In this document: piece after piece, positions 34,605 through 44,117 of the stretch
Position numbering within the stretch: position 1 is the first letter of the stretch
Layout of the letters: each line of letters starts with the position of its first letter
NCBI RefSeq assembly: GCF_000321225.1
Contig: NW_004450461.1
Location: 62,001 to 126,000 of the forward strand
From: Odobenus rosmarus divergens
Taxonomy: Eukaryota; Chordata; Mammalia; Carnivora; Odobenidae
DNA: 64,000 nt
Reading direction: 5' to 3'
Notes under the pieces: generated by a model
Told to the model about the DNA's origin: nothing
Databases searched by the model: none
Seen by the model: only the letters and a program-made list of their open reading frames with translations
Translations under genes and position numbers: made by a program

Positions 34605-35475
34605 TTATTCAATAATGCTACGTATTATGTGCCAGGCTTCTTTCTAATTGTGAAGGATAGAGAAGGTAGCAAAGAGATAAAGCCCTTAATTTCATAAAGC
34701 TCAAGTTTTTGAAAAGGAGACAGAGCATAAATAAGTTAAATACATAAATATGAGTACTTCATATTTTACATAAGATAATTTGATAGAAAATGACAGATCA
34801 ATGTGGAAGGGAGAGTAACATTAGATAAGCAAGCCTTACCTAAGCTTGGAATTTGAATTAAGACAAAAAACATGCAAAAATTGAAGACATTTCAGGGAGA
34901 GAGAATGCCAATGAAAAAGGTTTTGAGAAAAACTTCGTCTTAAAAGAGAAAAAAAAAAGTCAGTGTGCCTAAAATATAATAAAGAAGAAAGAAAGTGGAA
35001 GAATTTAAAAAAAAAAAAAAGAGGGGTGCCTGGGTGGATCAGTCAGTTAAGCATCTGCCTTCAGCTCAGGTCATGATCCCAGGGTCCTGGGATAGAGCCT
35101 CACATCAGCTCCCTGCTCAGCAGGGAGCCTGCTTCTTTCTCTCTCCCTCTGTCTACTTGTGCTGTCTGTCTGTCAAATAAATAAATAAAATCTTTAAAAA
35201 AAAAGAGGCAAAATGAGATCTAGTAAGATATTGCAGACCATTTGAGGGTTTCTTGTTTGTTTGTTTTTTATATAAAGTATAATGGAACCCATAGTGCAGT
35301 TACAGACAGGTGAATGTCATTATGTGATTTGTGTAAAAACAAATTAAATAAAAATCACCTTTACTGCTGCTGTGTGAAGGAGATGGAGCTGGTAATGTGG
35401 ACCAGAATGAGTAGGAGAATCATTAGGAAAATCTAATAGTTTTTGTGAGATTTGATGCTGGTTTAGATTAGACTG
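34605..35475 (+). repeat. Ancient interspersed repeat, same family as 3280-3865
   Basis: 'tattatgtgccaggcttc', 'aaagctcaagtttttgaaaag', 'tggaagggagagtaac', 'atgccaatgaaaaagg' and, after the SINE, 'gcagaccatttgagggttt', 'gctgctgtgtgaaggagat' follow the same order as the earlier copy. The SINE at 35025 divides it. Confidence 0.45.
35025..35195 (+). mobile_element. CAN-type SINE
   Basis: Plus-strand copy with a shortened CT tract (ccctctgtctacttgtgctgtc). The 13-bp A-rich duplication is aaaaaaaaagagg at 35012-35024 and 35196-35208, typical of insertion at an A-run. Confidence 0.93.
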
Positions 35476-36450
35476 AAGAGATTAGAGATGGAAAAATACA
35501 GATAATGCAGGATACATTTTGCATTTAGAACTCACCTTTGTGGTGGAAGTAAATATAAGGGGTAGGGATAAAAAGGGAAAACAAGAAGAATTTTTAGTTT
35601 TTATTCATAAAATTATATTTAACACCACAAAACCACACTCAAAAATATAGCAATTTAATAACATTTCTAAGGGGTCATAGAAATGACATTGGAAAAAATC
35701 TTTACACTTGTGTCATTGAACTGTAGAGATAAGCTAATGCTATTTTTTATTTAGTTTTATTTAGCTTATTTATTTAGTTTTATATATTTAGACTTCAAAA
35801 TTACTCTCATTAAACTACACTAATATAAAAATATGCAAGTACTTCCACATGAGTGGTTAACTGTTGGTCAATATAGCCAAACAAAACTGATGCAAACTTA
35901 TAACTTGAAATGGAAAGCATGAAATTTAAATTAGGTATCAATCAAGTACAATTAATCATAAAGTGCAGTTTTCAACAGCCTTCCAAGTTTGGATTTCATT
36001 GATGATAACTGCATCAGTTGAAAAGATCTACATCTTTCTTTGAAAAAAATAAAATATTTCTAATAATATGTTATAAAATGTGAATTACATAGTGTTCCAA
36101 CAATTAAAAAATTTCTTCTTGATTTAAGGTGTTTGAACAATTTTGAGAAATTCAAGTCTTGAAAAGTTCAGAACCAATTAGGTAAACTTGATCTATTTTT
36201 AAACTAATCTGTATAATGGAAAACAACTAAGTTAATAGGTTCAAAATCATACTAATAATAAATGCATTATTCCCCAAGAGTTTCTCATGAATTTCCTTTA
36301 CTCCCTAGGTTTTATATACTCATTTGATTCTAAATGATCTTTTCCCCTCTAGTTCTCTCATACTCCTTTGATTCTAAATTAATACAAGAACGTCACAGAA
36401 TCTCCTGAGTCATTTGGATATACAATGCTGGAAATGTGTTCTGCATAATC
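35476..36450. other. A+T-rich sequence, no feature recognised
   Basis: Nothing assignable. 'tatttagttttat' repeats locally near 35745-35785. Confidence 0.45.
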
Positions 36451-36729
36451 TTTTTTTTTTTTTTTAATGCAGAACTCATTAGTCATAGGACACACATAGA
36501 CTCACAGAAATGCTTGCTTCCAGCCTGAGAACCAAGTAGGTTAAAGGCAGACAGCGGGCTACCAGTAGAAGGGCCCTAGACATCTAGAAATTATGGCTAG
36601 GATCCAAATGGCAAGATACCGCTAACAGTCCATGGAATATTGGAATACTGGTCAAATCGGCAAAACCGAGACTCAGAGACGGGAACAAACATAGGGATCC
36701 AGTTCCCACAGCTAAAACATGGAGAAAGC
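36451..36729 (-). pseudogene. Poly(A)-tailed retroposed sequence of unknown origin
   Basis: A 15-base T run at 36451-36465 reads on the minus strand as a poly(A) tail following '...gagttctgcatt'. Upstream on that strand lies about 260 bp of balanced-composition sequence with several CpGs, unlike its A+T-rich surroundings. This fits a processed (LINE-copied) transcript end in minus orientation, continuing past the LTR for an unknown distance. No protein frame or known RNA was recognised, and the target duplication was not found. Confidence 0.45.
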
Positions 36730-37232
36730 TGCCGACCTCTGAGAATTGGGGACCTGGGGCGGCGAAGGAACTGAGAAAAAGAGACGACAGTACAGCGAGG
36801 CACAGGGGACCCTGAGCAAACAGCCCGAGGTTCCGAGGTTTATTTTCCATACTCTTAAATACCTTCTACAACGATATAGATCTATAATGATTTACAGCAG
36901 GGGCGTAGTAAGGCACATTCTTCCACGTACCCGGGATTAGTCAAGCACATAAGAATCTTTAAAACAGAATAAAGGAACAAAGAGGGGAGTGCCCAGTGTG
37001 CTGTTTACAGGATAAGGGAACAAAGCGGGGAGTGCACAATGTGTTTACAGCTGGCTTCCTATCTACTAAACATCTTCTGCTGAGTACTTTAGAACTGACT
37101 ACACACGTCCCAAGGGCATTTCACTCTGATCCTTCCAGGTTATTTTTAATCCTGCAATCCTGAGTTTTCTCAGAGATCTCGGAGTCTGAGCGAACATGCA
37201 CCAGTGGTCATTGTGGTGTTCTGTTTCCCACA
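36730..37232 (-). mobile_element. Solo LTR of an ERV2-like endogenous retrovirus
   Basis: On the minus strand the element starts TGTGGGAAACAG (37232) and ends GAGGTCGGCA (36730), so it has TG...CA termini and is 503 bp long. Perfect 6-bp duplications gaaagc flank it at 36724-36729 and 37233-37238. Six bases is the length typical of class II (betaretrovirus-like) insertions. A TATA-like TATTTAAG (36861-36854) and a poly(A) signal AATAAA (36844-36839) mark the U3/R region. Two imperfect direct repeats lie in U3. No internal gag/pol/env sequence is present, so it is a solo LTR left by recombination. Confidence 0.85.
36974..37050 (-). repeat. Imperfect tandem repeat in LTR U3
   Basis: Two units, 36974-37010 and 37017-37050, share ggaacaaag(a/c)ggggagtgc and tttacag. 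Direct repeats upstream of the TATA box are a common enhancer layout in retroviral U3 regions. That role is inferred here. Confidence 0.75.
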
Positions 37233-37238
37233 GAAAGC

Positions 37239-37984
37239 AACTTGGGATCTAGAAGAAAGCCCAGTTATAATAATTAGAAAAATAATGAGGGCCAAATAGA
37301 GATAAGGGGTTGTGTAAGATGTGCTTAATTAGCCCTTAGTGTAGGGTTAGGCTAGCGACAAACTTATGACTTGTAGATGAGAATTAAGCCATCCCAGTTA
37401 TGAAGGAAGAAGAGGATTGCAGATAGATTCTTACATGTTGTCTTTCAAGGAGCAAATGAAACTGAGAAATAATGCCTAAGAACACATGTTCACAAATATA
37501 TAAATATTAAAATTGTCAACAAAAAATTTTTAAAAATGTTTCCTAAATAATTAAAGAATTTTTCAATGTTTGCAACCTGTGAATGTTAGACAATTTTGTT
37601 TCCAGTAATATGCCTGGCTAGATATCTTAAGACCTCCCTTTGAAAAATAACGTAAAATTTTGGCTAAAATATTTTATGCAATTTTGTCAAACACATAAAA
37701 GAGCTAGATTGAGAATAAGTGAATGTTGGAACACAAGGAGGAATGGACAGTGGTGAACACAGAGGTCAGCAGCATACTAAAGTTACTGTTGCTTTGACTG
37801 TGGTTGCAAAACTTGTGAATCTTGAGCTTTGAGCTTTGGTTTGTAGAACAAAATGCCCAGACACTATGCTACTAGGGGAGTCATATAGGAAGCTGTCTTC
37901 CTTAAAGTCGGGACTCCAAATGCCTACAACCTCAATGTGAGGTCCAACCAGGAGTAAACCCACTCTGAATCCTTACCCTGCAGA
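37239..37984. other. Unassigned sequence
   Basis: The first part may be the 5' continuation of the retroposed sequence split by the LTR. The rest has no recognised feature. Confidence 0.4.
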
Positions 37985-38917
37985 CAATATCTTCAAAGTA
38001 CTACAGAGGTCAAATGCCAAGCTGGAATCCTGCACTCAGTGAAATATATTTCAAAAACAAGTATGAAATAAAGACAATATTAGGTTAAAAATTTGGAGAC
38101 TAAAATTGGCAGACCTTATTAGAGAAATTCTACAGGATGTACTTTAGGCAGAAGGAACGTGTCCAAGCAGAAAGGTCTGAGAGAGAAATGAGAAGGAATA
38201 GCTAAAAATGGGGTAAGTATTTTAACATATCTAAATGCATGTTAACTATATACACAAAATTAACAATTGTTGCATTGTATATGGACATGAATTATATTAT
38301 TTTAAAAGTAGAATTAATAAATAAAACAAAAAAAGAAGAATCAAGTGAAGACCAATGCCAAGAGTAGACTATGAAACAAGGATTAATTATGATTAATCAG
38401 TTCTCGTCTCTAGAGTGAAAATAATGAAAATCAACATACTTTATGTTAAAAAAATCCATTTTAAAAGGATTATATATTTTATATATATTATTTACAATAG
38501 TATGTAAATGTGATATGTTTAGTAATAAATTCAATAATTCACTGAATTTTTATAATTTTATATTTCAATAATTATAGAACAAATTATGTTATCATGCATA
38601 AATAAGGAATCAAGAAGGAACACATAAATAGATATAAAAATAAAAAAGAGGATAATTTCCACCCAATCATAATCATGTACAGTGATTCTGTGGACATTGA
38701 CAAAAAAGATCTAAAATTCTTCTTGAATAAAAACAAGATATCACTAACTCTAACAGATATCAAGAATATCTATCAATGCGTAGAGGTAAACAGGACATTA
38801 GGATAGAATAAAAAACCCCAAAATAGACCCAGTTGCAATATGAACACTTATTTGTACAGATCAGTGAATAAAGGATTAATTCCTCAATGAATGATGCTGA
38901 AACAACTGGGCATTTGT

Positions 38918-39121
38918 TTGTTTTTTTTCTTTAAAGATTTTATTTATTTATTTGACAGAGAGCGACACAGCAAGAGCAGGAACACAAGCAGGGGGAGTGG
39001 GAGAGGGAGAAGCAGGCTTCCTGCCAAGCAGGGAGCCTGATGTGGGGCTTGATCCCAGGACCCCGGGATCATGACCTGAGCCGAAGGCAGATGTTTAATG
39101 ACTGAGCCACCCAGGCGCCCC
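38918..39121 (-). mobile_element. CAN-type SINE, young-looking
   Basis: Intact minus-strand copy (cttgatcccaggaccccggg, gagccacccaggcgcccc) with a perfect 16-bp duplication, acaactgggcatttgt, at 38902-38917 and 39122-39137. Confidence 0.96.
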
Positions 39122-39456
39122 ACAACTGGGCATTTGTAAGAAAAAAAAAAATGGTACTGCACACCCACTCCATTACTAGACATAGGAACAGTCTCAGATG
39201 AAATAAAAATAATAATGGAAAATGTTTATGCATTCAAGTTATTGATATATTTTAAAAGACATTTGGACTAACAATAAAGGAAAATTTTGATAAATTTGAG
39301 GACATTAAGATGAGAATGTTTGCTCATCAAATAGCAGCATTACAACTGTAGAAACAAATCAACAATTAGAGATTTTGGCTTCAAAAATGCTAATATAGAA
39401 CTGGTATGTATGCTATATGAAAACTCTAAGAAAGCATAATGAAAAATATAAATTGT

Positions 39457-39644
39457 GGGTGCCTGGGTGGCTCAGTTGATTAAGCATTTGCCTTCACCTC
39501 AGGTCATGAGCCCACAGTCCTGGGACCGAGCCTGGCATCTGGCTCCCTGCTCAGTGGGGAGTCTGCTTCTCTCTCTACCCCTCCCCCGAATCATGCTCTC
39601 TCTCTCTCAAAAATAAATCAATAAAATCTTAAAAAAAACAAAAC
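39457..39644 (+). mobile_element. CAN-type SINE
   Basis: Plus-strand copy with a diverged core (tcatgagcccacagtcctgg) and short candidate duplications, tataaatt, at 39447-39454 and 39645-39652. Confidence 0.9.
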
Positions 39645-39670
39645 TATAAATTCATATGTTTATAAACATA

Positions 39671-39858
39671 GGGGCACCTGGGTGGCTCAGTCAGTTAAAT
39701 GTCCAACTTGATCTCAGCTCAAGCCTTGATCTCAGGGTCATGTGTTCAAGCCCCAAGTTGGACTCTGCAATGAGCATGGAGTCTACTTTAAATAAATAAA
39801 TAAATAATTAATAAATAAATAAATAAATAAATAAATAAAATATAAAATAAAATAAAAG
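39671..39858 (+). mobile_element. Old CAN-type SINE with (AAAT)n tail
   Basis: The older 'gtccaacttgatctcagctc...caagccccaagttgg' variant without the long CT-rich tract. It is followed by a long AAAT/AAAAT tail (39790-39858). No clear flanking duplication. Confidence 0.88.
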
Positions 39859-40274
39859 AGTATATAGCAATGTAAATGGATGAACTATAGCTGCATATGT
39901 CAACATGGATGAATCGCAAACAGAATAGTGAAAAAACAGGTCACAAAATAATTCATACAGTGTTCTTTTAATTGTCTAACATTTAGAGTCACAATGAAAT
40001 TATATTGTGTAAGGCTGAATCCTTGGATTGTAAAACTCTAAAGCAATGGTATAATTAGCACAAAAATGGGGATACTGGCTAACTCAGGGGCAGAAGAAAA
40101 TGTTCTGAGTTGCATTATGCAACTTGGCAGGTTCTTCTTACACCAACAGGGGTACATATTAACAACTACCTAAGATATATTTGCCTATAGTATAAAGAAT
40201 GCTAAACCTACTTGCATATTAAATGCTATGCTATATTAACTTGGGTTACTGTTTTCAATTGTTCAATCCCTTCT

Positions 40275-40650
40275 GCCTTGTGCAGATGGGCACAATATTT
40301 CTTTCCAATATTTATACTAGTCTTGGCCATGACTTATTTGTCCAAAGGAATATGGAAAAAAGTTACAGTATATTAGTTCTGAGCTGAAGTCACAAGAGGT
40401 ATTATGTCTTTCTGGCCAACTATTCGTGGTCCTGTGATCTGCCATGAGAAGAGTGTGTTTCAGATTTTTGTTGATTCAAGGGGAATGTGGAACGGTAAAG
40501 CAGAACTAAACCAGATCCACAGTCTGGATCCAAAGCAGGTCTGATAGATCATGAGTGAGAAATAAGTACCTATTGTGAAAGCCACAGAGTGTGGGTGATT
40601 TGTTTCAAAACGTCATTGCAGGAATCGTTAAGACGTATTGGAACATTCAG
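40275..40650 (+). mobile_element. Probable old MLT1-type MaLR LTR
   Basis: 'tcttggccatgacttattt', 'gtcctgtgatctgccatgag', 'gagtgagaaataagtacctattg' and 'aagccacagagtgtggg' appear in the order seen in distal MLT1 subfamilies, including the AATAA(G) signal region. Ends not defined. Confidence 0.5.
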
Positions 40651-41139
40651 ATGGAAATAATTCTGCATTAGAGGAAACTGTTAAGCAAAGCATGACAGAG
40701 ATGACATTTCACCTGGACCTTGAAAGATGAGTTGACTTTGAACTGAATTGCCTAGCGCCTTATCTTATATTTATCAATTCAATCAGTGTAATGGAGTATG
40801 AAAATGTATTGACTGGTAACTTAAATAATGTTTACCAACGTAGGTAATGAAATTGGAGAAAAGCTTTGGGTAAAGCATTTTCAAAACAATTATCAGTGTG
40901 GTGATGGGTGATACAATAAAGTTTACTGTGTGTTTTTAAAAGATAAAAACTTCACTTTGCAAAATAGTTATTACAAATGATGTAGTAGCTCCCTATATCA
41001 GTTTGTAATCTCTGTTGTTAATCTCTGGAATATTATGATCTTATATATTTTTATGTCAGACTGTCTGGATAACCTCCTTTCCCTCACTGTCAACAACTAG
41101 GTTATATCCCTCTGTAACACATTCTCAAAGCCCTCTTCA
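40651..41139. other. Unassigned sequence
   Basis: No feature recognised. Confidence 0.4.
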
Positions 41140-41327
41140 CTCCTCCTTTACATCGGCAACCACTGTAATGACAAAATAATTTTTTAAATATTTGTTAAGT
41201 GTTTTTCTCTCCTTCTCTAATGAGTCCTAAATGGGGCCAGAGACTGTGTCTGTTTTGATCCCTATCATAGAATGCCTGGGACATGAATGGCACTCAATAA
41301 ATATTTACTAAAGAAGCACATCAATAA
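41140..41327 (+). mobile_element. L2 LINE 3' end (ancient)
   Basis: 'ggccagagactgtgtctgtt' and 'gaatggcactcaataaatattt' are hallmark L2 3'-terminal phrases. It is cut by the SINE at 41328. Confidence 0.75.
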
Positions 41328-41524
41328 GGGCTCCTGGGTGGCTCAGTCCTTAAGCATCTGCATTCGGTCAGCTCAAGTCATGATCCCAGGGTCCTGAGAT
41401 CAGGCCCCGCATCGGGCTCCCTGCTCAGCGGGAAGCCTGCTTCTCCCTCTCCCACTCCCCCTGCTTGTGTTCCTGCTCTCACTATCTCTCTCTCTGTCAA
41501 ATAAATAAATAAAATCATAAAGAA
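41328..41524 (+). mobile_element. CAN-type SINE
   Basis: Plus-strand copy with a 14-bp duplication, aagcacatcaataa, at 41314-41327 and 41525-41538. A small duplication in the core (gcattcggtcagctcaagtc) is unusual among the copies here. Confidence 0.95.
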
Positions 41525-41545
41525 AAGCACATCAATAAATGAAAA

Positions 41546-41735
41546 GACATGAGCTTTGATGTCAGATGAAGCTAGATATGAAAACCAATTATATCTTTCA
41601 CTAAATTTGGATCTTAGATAATTTATTCATATTTTCAATATTCTCAGTTTTGTCATATGCAAATTGGATAGAGCAAGGATTGGAGAAATAAATGTAAATG
41701 GTAGTTCTCATTATTATTTAAATGCTTTATGGTAC
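41546..41735 (+). mobile_element. MIR SINE (ancient, weak)
   Basis: 'gagctttgatgtcagatgaag', 'tttggatcttagataattta' and 'ctcagttttgtcatatgcaa' follow the MIR core order with heavy divergence. Confidence 0.45.
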
Positions 41736-42700
41736 ATGTAGGAGTTTAGGTAAGAGATGTTCATATACAGTTTTTTATTCCCAATTCAATTTACTGTAGA
41801 AGAAGCTCATAGGAAAAAATTCCTCGTGCAGGAATAAGGACATTTGAATGAACAATATGTCTTTGCTGGGTCTTCCGCTGCATAAATAATTGGTTTCTGC
41901 ATTGCAAGTGTAGATCTAACAGCAGATTTCTATAATTGGTCTATGTATTCATACCTAAACATCACCTTTCTGAGGTTATTTATTTTGCTTACTTGAAGCA
42001 TTAACAAAGAACAGAAATGGGAGCAAATGAGTTCAGAAAGACCTTTCTTTCAAATGATTGAATTCACCTTCAGAAATATGATTTTGTATTTCATTCTATA
42101 ATTACAGCATGTAAAGTTTGTCCTGAGAATTAAACATTTGGCTGCATCTTCCCATTTATTTCCTAGAAAGTGAGTTTTCCTAGATTTTCACCTCTGCCCT
42201 CTCATGATCACCCTTCATTATAAAATAGTTTTCTCATCGTCTTCAAGCTGCCTGACAATTTAGGAATCAGTAATGAGAAGGCTGGAGTTTATTTGTTAAA
42301 TTGTTTGTTTGAATTATGCAGAAGTGCCTTGCTGTGCTTTAATTTAAACTAATAGCATTTCCTCTAATGCTATTACACAAATAAAATGCTAATAATTTAG
42401 CCCTTGTCTGCCCCCCACTTGTTTTCCAAATATGAGATTATATATTTCAGGTGAAAAAAGATAGAAATTTACATGTTTTCTTTAGCTAAGTAATATTATG
42501 CATCTTGGAAATAATTGCTATTCTTGCTCAATATCTTCAGGCTACTTCATATGCAAAAAATCTCTAAACAGTGTTTTCCTGTTCACGGAGAATACAACTA
42601 GGGGGTTATGCTAGTGTGATCTTAAAATAGCTATGCTTGCACTCCTACAAGTGAATGTAATTCAAAGACAGTTTTATCCCCCTAAAACAGAATTGCATTC
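41736..42700. other. Repeat-free stretch of moderate complexity
   Basis: No transposon could be recognised over about 950 bp. The block 41900-42420 has mixed composition and homeobox-like ATTA-rich words (aattta, taatag). It could be a conserved non-coding element, but conservation cannot be judged from one sequence. Confidence 0.35.
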
Positions 42701-43380
42701 ATTTATATATTTATTTATTTGTAACTTATAAACCATACTCGTGTTAGCTTACAGTTCTGCAAGTTCTGACAAATACATATAGAGGTATGTTACCACCACT
42801 ACAAACAAGATATAGAATTACCCTACTACCAAAATAATTCCCTCATGCTGTCTTTTCTACTCAACTGTTTACAACTTCGAAAAACACTGATATGTTCTTC
42901 TTAATTCAAAGAAGAAACATTTTTTTAAAGATTTTATTTATTTATTTGACAGAGAGAGAGACAGCGAGCGAGAGAGGGAACACAAGCAGTGGGAGTGGGA
43001 GAGAGAGAAGCAGGCTTCCCGCTGAGCAGGGAGCCCAATGTGGGGCTCTGGGATCATGACCTGAGCAGAAGGCAGAAGGCAGACGCTTAACGACTGAGCC
43101 ACGCAGGCGCCCCTTATGTAGCTAATTTTTAAAGACTTTATTTTTTAAAAGAAGTTTAAGATTCACAAAAAAATTGAGAGAACAGTAAAAAGATTTCCCA
43201 TAAAGTTCCTGCTCCTACATATGCATAGCTCCCCACATTACCAAAATCCCCTGAGAGTGATACATTTGTTACAATTGATGACCCCCCACAATGACACATC
43301 ATAATCACCCAAAGTCCATAGTTTACATTACTGTTCACACTAGGTGTTACATATTCTGTAATATGTTCTATATTTCCTGG
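42701..43380 (-). mobile_element. Old L1 3' UTR fragments around a SINE
   Basis: The left part (42730-42900) has 'gttctgcaagttctgac', 'ccaccactacaaacaag', 'ttccctcatgctgtc'. The right part (43135-43380) has 'agattcacaaaaaaattgag', 'tttgttacaattgatga', 'cacccaaagtccatagttta'. Both fit reverse-oriented L1M 3' sequence, the right part being the family seen at 11560. Confidence 0.6.
42920..43113 (-). mobile_element. CAN-type SINE with internal deletion
   Basis: Minus-strand copy in which about a dozen bases of the core are lost between 'gtggggctc' and 'tgggatcatg', while 'gcagaaggcagaaggcag' shows a small tandem gain. No clear flanking duplication. Confidence 0.92.
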
Positions 43381-43652
43381 CTCTGACACAGGACACCAAA
43401 GAGTATAGAGAAATCAATTCTTAACATGGACATTTAAGATGCTGAATTTAAGGCATTATGTCTCAAAGAATAGAAAAAGCAAGATCAGTCCACGCTCAGA
43501 CAAGTGGAAATTTACATAATCAGAGGAAGGAAATGAAATATGGAAATAAAGCAATAAATTATATTCTTAGGAAAGATTCTCCCTTTTACCAGTCACCCTA
43601 TGATGATAGGGCCAAATTCCTGAAGAGAGAACAAAAATCTTGACCAGCTTGG

Positions 43653-44112
43653 TGTGGCAGGCTAATTAAGGTCCTTCCCAAAGACACCCACATTATAATC
43701 CCTGGACCATGTGAATATATTATTTTACATTGTAAAAGAGGCTTTTTGATGTGATTAAGGGTCTTAAAATGGGGATATTATCTTGGGTTATCTGGATGAG
43801 CCAAATGTAATCTGAAGACTCCAGACTCCTCATAAGGGGGAGGCAAGAAGATCAGTCAGAAGTAGATGTGACAACAGAAATAAGTGTTGGAGTGATTTGA
43901 GAAACAGCCATGAACCAAGGAATGCAGATGATCTCTTAAAGTGGAAAAAGACAGCATAATGGATTCTCCTCTGAGCCTCCAGAAAGAACTCAGCCCTGTT
44001 AACATCTTGGTTTTAGTTTTCTGACCACCAAAATGATAAGAGAATAAATTTGTGTTGTTTTAAGCCACTAAATTTGCCATATGTTGTTACATCAGCAATA
44101 GGAGCTAATTCA
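43653..44112 (+). mobile_element. MLT1 (MaLR) LTR
   Basis: Starts TGTGGCAGGCTAATT and ends GAGCTAATTCA, with 'caaagacacccacattataatcc', 'gatgtgattaagggtctt', 'gaatgcagatgatctc' and 'gagaataaatttgtgttgttttaag' in consensus order. It carries the AATAAA signal. Candidate 5-bp duplications cttgg (43648-43652) and tttgg (44113-44117) fit an ERVL-MaLR insertion with one substitution. The 61-codon frame just upstream (43458-43643) was not recognised. Confidence 0.88.
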
Positions 44113-44117
44113 TTTGG

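Larger units (their letters stand above)
37985..40215 (+). mobile_element. Degraded old L1, interrupted by three SINEs
   Basis: An ORF1 C-terminal remnant ('atgccaagctggaatcctgc', 'gagaaattctacaggatgta', 'actttaggcagaaggaac') is followed by ORF2 traces (38640-38900 and 39150-39420, e.g. 'ttaattcctcaatgaatgatg'). A 3' UTR-like segment at 39890-40215 ends it ('tgatggatgaatcgcaaac' type wording). No frame survives. The pieces are collinear, suggesting one element. Confidence 0.55.

Noticed and set aside
36584..36850. 88-codon minus-strand frame over the LTR edge
   Set aside because: It crosses the LTR boundary and the insertion site, so it cannot be an ancestral gene. No recognised domain.
43458..43643. 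61-codon plus-strand frame before the MLT1 LTR, considered as an ERV internal remnant
   Set aside because: No gag/pol/env motif. The LTR appears solo with its own short duplication.
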